Positions 14,520 through 18,799 of a stretch of 18,799 bases of DNA are shown one piece after another. How positions within the stretch are numbered: the stretch's first letter is position 1; every line of letters starts with the position of its first letter. Below the pieces are notes generated by a model. That model had not been told where the DNA came from. It saw nothing but the letters and a program-made list of their open reading frames with translations, and did not search any database. The translations under genes and the position numbers were made by a program. The DNA is from Bacteroidota bacterium (GTDB lineage Bacteria > Bacteroidota > Bacteroidia > Flavobacteriales > Flavobacteriaceae): assembly GCA_023457535.1 (NCBI GenBank), contig JAEWLN010000170.1, positions 1-18,799 on the forward strand, written 5' to 3'.

Positions 14520-15794
14520 ATGCAACACCACATCGCCATCATCGGACTTGGATATGTCGGATTGCCGCTGGCCCGTCTTTTTGCCACGCGTTATCCGGTG
14601 GTCGGGTTTGACATCAACCAAACCCGGGTTGCCGAATTGCAATCGGGCAAAGACGCCACGCTCGAGGTCAGCGACGCCGACCTGGCTGCCGTGATCAAAA
14701 CCGGGCCGTCGGACCAAAACGGGCTCTATTGCACAGCCCAGCTCGACGAGATCCGGCATTGCAACTGTTATATTGTAACGGTCCCGACGCCCGTCGACAA
14801 GAACAACCGCCCTGACCTGTCGCCGCTGTACAAATCGAGTGACACAGTGGGCAAGGTGCTCAAAAAAGGCGATATCGTCATTTACGAATCTACGGTGTAT
14901 CCCGGCGTGACGGAGGACGAATGCGTTCCGGTGCTCGAAAAAATATCGGGACTTAAATTCAACGTCGACTTTTTCGTCGGTTATTCGCCTGAGCGCATCA
15001 ATCCCGGCGACAAAGAACACACCGTCGAAAAAATACTCAAGGTTACGGCGGGTTCGACGCCTGAAATCGGGCAAAAAGTAGATGCTCTGTACCGCTCGGT
15101 CATCACCGCCGGCACACATCTGGCGCCGTCGATCAAAGTGGCCGAGGCCGCCAAAGTCATCGAGAATTCCCAGCGCGACATCAACATCGCTTTTGTAAAC
15201 GAACTGGCCAAGATTTTCAATATCCTGGGCATCGATACCCACGCGGTACTCGAAGCAGCAGGCACCAAATGGAACTTTCTCCATTTCAAACCCGGGCTTG
15301 TGGGCGGGCATTGCATTGGCGTGGATCCGTATTATCTGGCACAAAAAGCGCAGGAAGCGGGGTATCATCCGGAAATTATCCTGGCCGGGCGACGGCTCAA
15401 CGATTCGATGGGCGAATACGTCGCATCGCAGGTGGTCAAGCTCATGATCAAAAAAAGCATCAAAGTCAATGGTGCGCAGATTTTACTGCTTGGTTTTACG
15501 TTCAAGGAAAATTGCCCCGATGTACGCAATACAAAAATTGTAGATGTGGTGCGCGCGCTCCGGGATTTTGAAACCGATGTGACCATTTACGACCCATGGG
15601 CCAATCCTGCTGAGGTCATGCACGAATACAATCTGGTCACGACCAACGTTTTGCCGGCCGGAACTTTCGATGCAGTCATACTCGGCGTGTCCCACAAAGA
15701 ATTTTTATCGCTCAACCTTTCGGATTTGCGCAAGGAACATTCCGTTCTATACGATGTCAAAGGCGTTTTGCATGGCGCCGATGGCAACCTTTAA
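14520..15794 (+). CDS. tviB: Nucleotide sugar dehydrogenase, TviB/WbpO type (UDP-GalNAc or UDP-GlcNAc dehydrogenase)
   Basis: A 424-residue enzyme of the UDP-glucose/GDP-mannose dehydrogenase superfamily, in the VipA/TviB/WbpO branch that forms UDP-N-acetylhexosaminuronic acids. Landmarks: IAIIGLGYVGLPLA (5-18), VPTPVDKNNRPDL, the YESTVYPGVTEDECVPVLE block characteristic of this branch, GYSPERINPGDKEH, and catalytic Cys265 in GGHCIGVDPYYL. It differs clearly from the preceding UGDH, so the cluster oxidises two different sugars. ATG 14520 starts nine bases after the ugd stop; a longer reading into ugd has no family support. With the WbpP/TviC-type epimerase it should supply UDP-GalNAcA. Which of the two HexNAc substrates is preferred cannot be told. 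Confidence 0.92.
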   Translation: MQHHIAIIGLGYVGLPLARLFATRYPVVGFDINQTRVAELQSGKDATLEVSDADLAAVIKTGPSDQNGLYCTAQLDEIRHCNCYIVTVPTPVDKNNRPDLSPLYKSSDTVGKVLKKGDIVIYESTVYPGVTEDECVPVLEKISGLKFNVDFFVGYSPERINPGDKEHTVEKILKVTAGSTPEIGQKVDALYRSVITAGTHLAPSIKVAEAAKVIENSQRDINIAFVNELAKIFNILGIDTHAVLEAAGTKWNFLHFKPGLVGGHCIGVDPYYLAQKAQEAGYHPEIILAGRRLNDSMGEYVASQVVKLMIKKSIKVNGAQILLLGFTFKENCPDVRNTKIVDVVRALRDFETDVTIYDPWANPAEVMHEYNLVTTNVLPAGTFDAVILGVSHKEFLSLNLSDLRKEHSVLYDVKGVLHGADGNL

Positions 15795-15803
15795 GTCAAT
15801 ACT

Positions 15804-16847
15804 ATGAAAAAAATACTCATCACCGGTGGTGCGGGATTCATCGGATCGCACGTTGTAAGGCGTTTTGTGACGCATTATCCGCAGTACGCGATCGTCAACC
15901 TCGACGCGCTTACGTATGCGGGCAATCTTGAGAATATTGCCGATATCGATCAGTCGGCCAATTATACTTTTATCAAAGGCGATATTGTCGATGCCGATTT
16001 CATCCAGGATTTATTTGAGCAACACCAATTCGACGGCGTGATCCACCTTGCCGCCGAATCGCACGTAGACCGCTCGATTGCCGATCCGCTCGCGTTTGTC
16101 AAGACCAATGTGATCGGGACAATGAATTTGCTCAATGCGGCGCGTTCAATATGGTCCGATACAAACGGCAAGCGATTTTACCACATTTCGACCGACGAAG
16201 TTTACGGAACGCTAGGCCCCGACGGACTGTTTACAGAGACCACGCCCTATGATCCGAATTCACCTTATTCGGCCTCCAAAGCCAGCTCCGACCATTTTGT
16301 GCGCGCTTATGGCGAAACCTACGGGCTGCCGTACGTGATCACGAATTGCTCGAACAATTACGGCCCGAACCACTTTCCGGAAAAACTGATTCCGCTGTTT
16401 ATCAACAACATCATCCAAAACAAGCCGCTGCCCGTGTATGGCGATGGCAAATACACGCGCGACTGGCTGTTTGTGGAAGACCATGCGCGCGCAATCGACC
16501 TGGTATTCCACGACGGCAAAAACCACGAAACGTATAATATCGGCGGGTTCAACGAATGGCAGAACATCGATCTGGTACGGCTGCTGTGCGATTTGATGGA
16601 CCGCAAACTCGGGCGCGAACCGGGCACATCGCGCGGGTTGATCACCTATGTGACGGACCGTCCCGGACATGACTTGCGCTATGCGATCGATGCGTCGAAA
16701 ATCAACAAAGCGCTCGGCTGGTCGCCATCGGTCACGTTCGAACAAGGGCTTGACCGCACGATCGACTGGTATCTGGCCAACACCGAATGGCTGGCGCGCG
16801 TGACTTCCGGAGCGTACCTCGACTATTACGAAAAACAATACAAATAG
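15804..16847 (+). CDS. rfbB: dTDP-glucose 4,6-dehydratase (RmlB/RfbB)
   Basis: A 347-residue enzyme converting dTDP-glucose to dTDP-4-keto-6-deoxyglucose, the branch point to rhamnose, Fuc4NAc, Qui3NAc and similar sugars. Seen: NAD loop TGGAGFIGS (7-15), the family text NLDALTYAGNLENI, HLAAESHVDRSI, the active-site STDEVYG (Thr130, Asp131, Glu132), Tyr155/Lys159 in SPYSASKASSDH, and NNYGPNHFPEKLIPL. Length is typical. ATG 15804 lies nine bases after the previous stop. RmlA, RmlC and RmlD are not in the window, so which final dTDP sugar is made is open. The stop is TAG. Confidence 0.95.
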   Translation: MKKILITGGAGFIGSHVVRRFVTHYPQYAIVNLDALTYAGNLENIADIDQSANYTFIKGDIVDADFIQDLFEQHQFDGVIHLAAESHVDRSIADPLAFVKTNVIGTMNLLNAARSIWSDTNGKRFYHISTDEVYGTLGPDGLFTETTPYDPNSPYSASKASSDHFVRAYGETYGLPYVITNCSNNYGPNHFPEKLIPLFINNIIQNKPLPVYGDGKYTRDWLFVEDHARAIDLVFHDGKNHETYNIGGFNEWQNIDLVRLLCDLMDRKLGREPGTSRGLITYVTDRPGHDLRYAIDASKINKALGWSPSVTFEQGLDRTIDWYLANTEWLARVTSGAYLDYYEKQYK

Positions 16848-16868
16848 CTTCAGGCCCAATAAACACGG

Positions 16869-16876
16869 TAACTTTG
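16869..16876 (+). promoter_or_regulatory. Possible internal promoter element before wzx
   Basis: TAACTTTG is an exact -7 match in the 54-base gap between rfbB and the flippase gene, but no TTG is found at the usual upstream distance. The surrounding text (ACTTTGTGTCCTTTGCGGTA) resembles, from memory, a short sequence recurring between genes in many bacteria, so the match may be coincidental. Confidence 0.25.
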
Positions 16877-16901
16877 TGTCCTTTGCGGTAAAACCATCAC
16901 C

Positions 16902-18437
16902 ATGAGCCAACTCAAAAAAGGCGCTTTTTTATCTTATTTCACGATCATTCTGACCAATGCGATCGGGCTGTTGCTCACGCCGCTGATGATTCGTATGCTT
17001 GGCGACGCGGAGTACGGTTTGTACATGCTGATCGGGGCGCTCATTGGTTACATCAGCGTGCTGGATTTTGGCCTGAGCAACACCATTGTCAGGTTTGTCG
17101 CGCGATACAAAGCCTTAGGCGACCGCAAAGGGGAAGAGAATTTCCTGGCCACCACCATGCTTATTTATGGCGTCATCTCTACGGTGATCGTTGTTTGCGG
17201 CGTGTTCATGTATTTCAACCTCGGGGCCATTTTCAGCAAACTCACGCCTGACCAGCTCGGCAAGGCCAAATGGATGTTTGCCGTGTTGATTTTCAATCTG
17301 GCCGTGACGTTGCCGGGCGGCGCATTTACGGCCATTTGTTCGGCGTATGAGCATTTTGTTTTTCCGCGTACGCTGAACATTGTCAAATACCTGATGCGGT
17401 CCGCGCTGGTCGTAGCGTTGTTGTTTGCAGGTGGTGATGCAGTTGCCATCGTAATGCTCGATACGGTGCTAAACCTGGCGGTGATCGCCGTGGGCGCTTT
17501 TTACGTTTTCAGACGGCTCAAGGTCAGGATCCGTTTGCATCGGTTCGAATCGCCGTTGGTGAAAGAGATTTTTTCGTATTCCGTATGGATTTTTATTTTC
17601 GCGATCGTTGGTCAGTTCCAATGGCAGAGCGGACAAGTCATCCTGGGCATCATTCCGGTTCCTGAGATGCGGCATTTGCCCGATGCCATTACTACGGCAG
17701 TGGCCATTTACGGCGTCGGGATTACGCTTGGAACGTATTACGGCACGTTCTCCACGGCCATTTCCGGCGTATTTTTACCGCGCGCCACACAAATGACGGT
17801 ACTTGAGGCCTCGCGCGAAGAACTGACCGGGATGATGATCCGCATCGGACGGTTTTCGCTCATCAGCCTGCTGCCCATTTTAGGCGGATTTTTATTGTAT
17901 GGCCGGCAATTCATCCGGTTGTGGATTGGCGATACTTACGCGCCGTCATGGGCCATTGCGATGCTGATCATGATTTCGTATACGTTGCCGCTGGTGCAGT
18001 CGTTTGCCAATTCGATGCTCGAGGCGCGCAAAATGTTCCGGTTCAAGGCCCTGACGTACATTTCGCTGATCGTGATCGGGACGGGCGTAGGGGCGCTGCT
18101 CGTGCCGCGATTTGGTTTTTTGGGGCTTATCGGCGGGTCTACAGCGGGTTGGATGCTGTGCCAGGCGGTCATGAATGTGTATTATCACAAGGTCATGCAA
18201 CTGAACATTTCTCTGTTTTTTAAAGCTTTATTGCACCGTTTGTTACCGGTATTTATCGTAATTTTGGCGTTGGGCTATGCAATCGACATGATTCCGGGAG
18301 CAAACTGGATCAATCTGATTGTAAAAATTTTCCTGTTTACGGGCGTTTTTGCCATCCTGATCTACCAATTCGGGATGAATGCCGGCGAAAAGGCTACGAT
18401 CCACGGAATGCTGCCCGCTTTTTTGAGAAAAAAATAA
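16902..18437 (+). CDS. Wzx-type lipid-linked oligosaccharide flippase
   Basis: A 511-residue polytopic inner-membrane protein of the polysaccharide transport (MOP) superfamily. It flips undecaprenyl-linked repeat units to the periplasm. The N-terminus (KGAFLSYFTIILTNAIGLLLTPLMIRMLGDAEYGLY) is the classic helix-1 and RxLG-xxxYGxY pattern of O-antigen flippases, followed by a second helix with LDFGLSNTIVRFVARY. About a dozen to fourteen hydrophobic segments run to the end, and a short basic tail (FLRKK) closes the protein. Flippases diverge fast, so the transported unit cannot be inferred. It follows rfbB by 54 bases and precedes the next gene by one base, so it belongs to the same transcription unit. 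A Wzy polymerase is expected downstream. Confidence 0.9.
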   Translation: MSQLKKGAFLSYFTIILTNAIGLLLTPLMIRMLGDAEYGLYMLIGALIGYISVLDFGLSNTIVRFVARYKALGDRKGEENFLATTMLIYGVISTVIVVCGVFMYFNLGAIFSKLTPDQLGKAKWMFAVLIFNLAVTLPGGAFTAICSAYEHFVFPRTLNIVKYLMRSALVVALLFAGGDAVAIVMLDTVLNLAVIAVGAFYVFRRLKVRIRLHRFESPLVKEIFSYSVWIFIFAIVGQFQWQSGQVILGIIPVPEMRHLPDAITTAVAIYGVGITLGTYYGTFSTAISGVFLPRATQMTVLEASREELTGMMIRIGRFSLISLLPILGGFLLYGRQFIRLWIGDTYAPSWAIAMLIMISYTLPLVQSFANSMLEARKMFRFKALTYISLIVIGTGVGALLVPRFGFLGLIGGSTAGWMLCQAVMNVYYHKVMQLNISLFFKALLHRLLPVFIVILALGYAIDMIPGANWINLIVKIFLFTGVFAILIYQFGMNAGEKATIHGMLPAFLRKK

Positions 18438-18438
18438 G

Positions 18439-18799
18439 ATGTTCAAACTTCACCAAACTACTTTTTCACAGGACGGGAAACGCATCGATTACGATTATAC
18501 CGTCAGCGCCGCGATCTCCAGATATTTTCACAAGAAAGACCGTTATTTTGCGGCTTACGACCGGCCTGTAAACGGCATTCCGTTGTCTGTGGCCAATATT
18601 CCGCTGCTGGCCAATGTCATGCCGATCGCATGGTTTGTTGGATTCGACATCGAAGTCGACGAACTCGACCATACGTTTTACCAATCGCTGCAAAACCTGC
18701 GCGCCGAATTTGCGAGGCATTTCCCGCAGATCAAAAACACCGGGCAACTTCGCGTGAACAAGCTTACGCACAACCATTTCGATCAGGACAACAGCGCAC
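18439..18799 (+). CDS. Unrecognised protein of the polysaccharide cluster, 3' end outside window
   Basis: ATG 18439 lies one base after the flippase stop and the frame stays open for 120 residues to the window edge, beginning MFKLHQTTFSQDGKRIDYDY. No signal peptide or membrane helix is seen. Landmarks are a Tyr/Phe-rich stretch (RYFHKKDRYFAAYDRP, about 28-43), NIPLLANVMPIAWFVGFDIEVDELDHTFYQSL (about 53-84) and a following QIKNTGQLRVNKLTHN. From memory, this N-terminal pattern (P-x-A-N-V-x-P-I-A-W, then acidic D-E-L-D) occurs in unnamed proteins of Bacteroidota surface-polysaccharide clusters, some continuing into a Gly-Gly-Val-Asp motif of PP-loop type. That part lies beyond the edge, so no function is assigned. 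Tight coupling to the flippase gene argues for a role in making or modifying the polymer. Confidence 0.75.
   Translation, partial: MFKLHQTTFSQDGKRIDYDYTVSAAISRYFHKKDRYFAAYDRPVNGIPLSVANIPLLANVMPIAWFVGFDIEVDELDHTFYQSLQNLRAEFARHFPQIKNTGQLRVNKLTHNHFDQDNSA

Overview
The window looks like a chromosomal segment of a Bacteroidota bacterium, most likely a Flavobacteriaceae member of unusually balanced base composition (roughly half GC by eye). The evidence is: promoters of the Bacteroidota type (TTG or TTTG, then 17-23 bases, then TAnnTTTG) instead of -35/-10 boxes; almost no Shine-Dalgarno sequences before starts; families typical of the group (DUF6607, CtlX, the flavobacterial type of tyrosine autokinase); and an intergenic repeat resembling one common in Flavobacterium genomes.

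Left part (1-3651): the 3' nine-tenths of a type II citrate synthase gene, broken by one in-frame TAG exactly where the family has Gln in the GGANQAV motif, followed by a terminator. Next comes a 386-base gap that seems to hold the scar of a lost secreted-protein gene (promoter, frameshifted signal peptide, terminator). Then follow two guanidine-modifying superfamily enzymes: an arginine deiminase/DDAH-like hydrolase and CtlX (citrulline to ornithine). A structured flavobacterial repeat lies between them.

Middle part (3652-8769): single housekeeping or conserved genes in mixed orientation. They are a secreted DUF6607 protein (-), an unrecognised 100-residue protein (+), a MarC-family membrane protein (-), a CoA-binding protein (+), a sodium:solute symporter (-) and recR (+). 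The 363-base gap at 4625-4987 holds a candidate small RNA (promoter plus a strong terminator hairpin about 85 bases later) and an inverted repeat that may be an operator.

Right part (8791-18799, running off the edge): the start of an exopolysaccharide/O-antigen operon behind a near-perfect promoter. The order is Wza-like outer-membrane lipoprotein, Wzc-like tyrosine autokinase with a (Tyr-Gly)7 tail, UDP-GlcNAc 4-epimerase (WbpP/TviC type), UDP-glucose 6-dehydrogenase, UDP-GalNAc dehydrogenase (TviB/WbpO type), dTDP-glucose 4,6-dehydratase (RmlB), Wzx flippase, and the first 120 residues of an unrecognised protein. Spacings are short (from a 1-base overlap to 54 bases). Together these genes make precursors (UDP-GlcA, UDP-GalNAcA, dTDP-4-keto-6-deoxyglucose), flip lipid-linked repeat units, and control chain length and export. 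This is a Wzx/Wzy-type system whose polymerase and glycosyltransferases presumably lie downstream.

I found no tRNA, rRNA, CRISPR array, insertion sequence or phage gene. I see no clear novel multi-gene system. The best leads are the citrate synthase amber codon, the small RNA candidate, the lost-gene scar, the tyrosine-tail microsatellite and the unknown protein after wzx.
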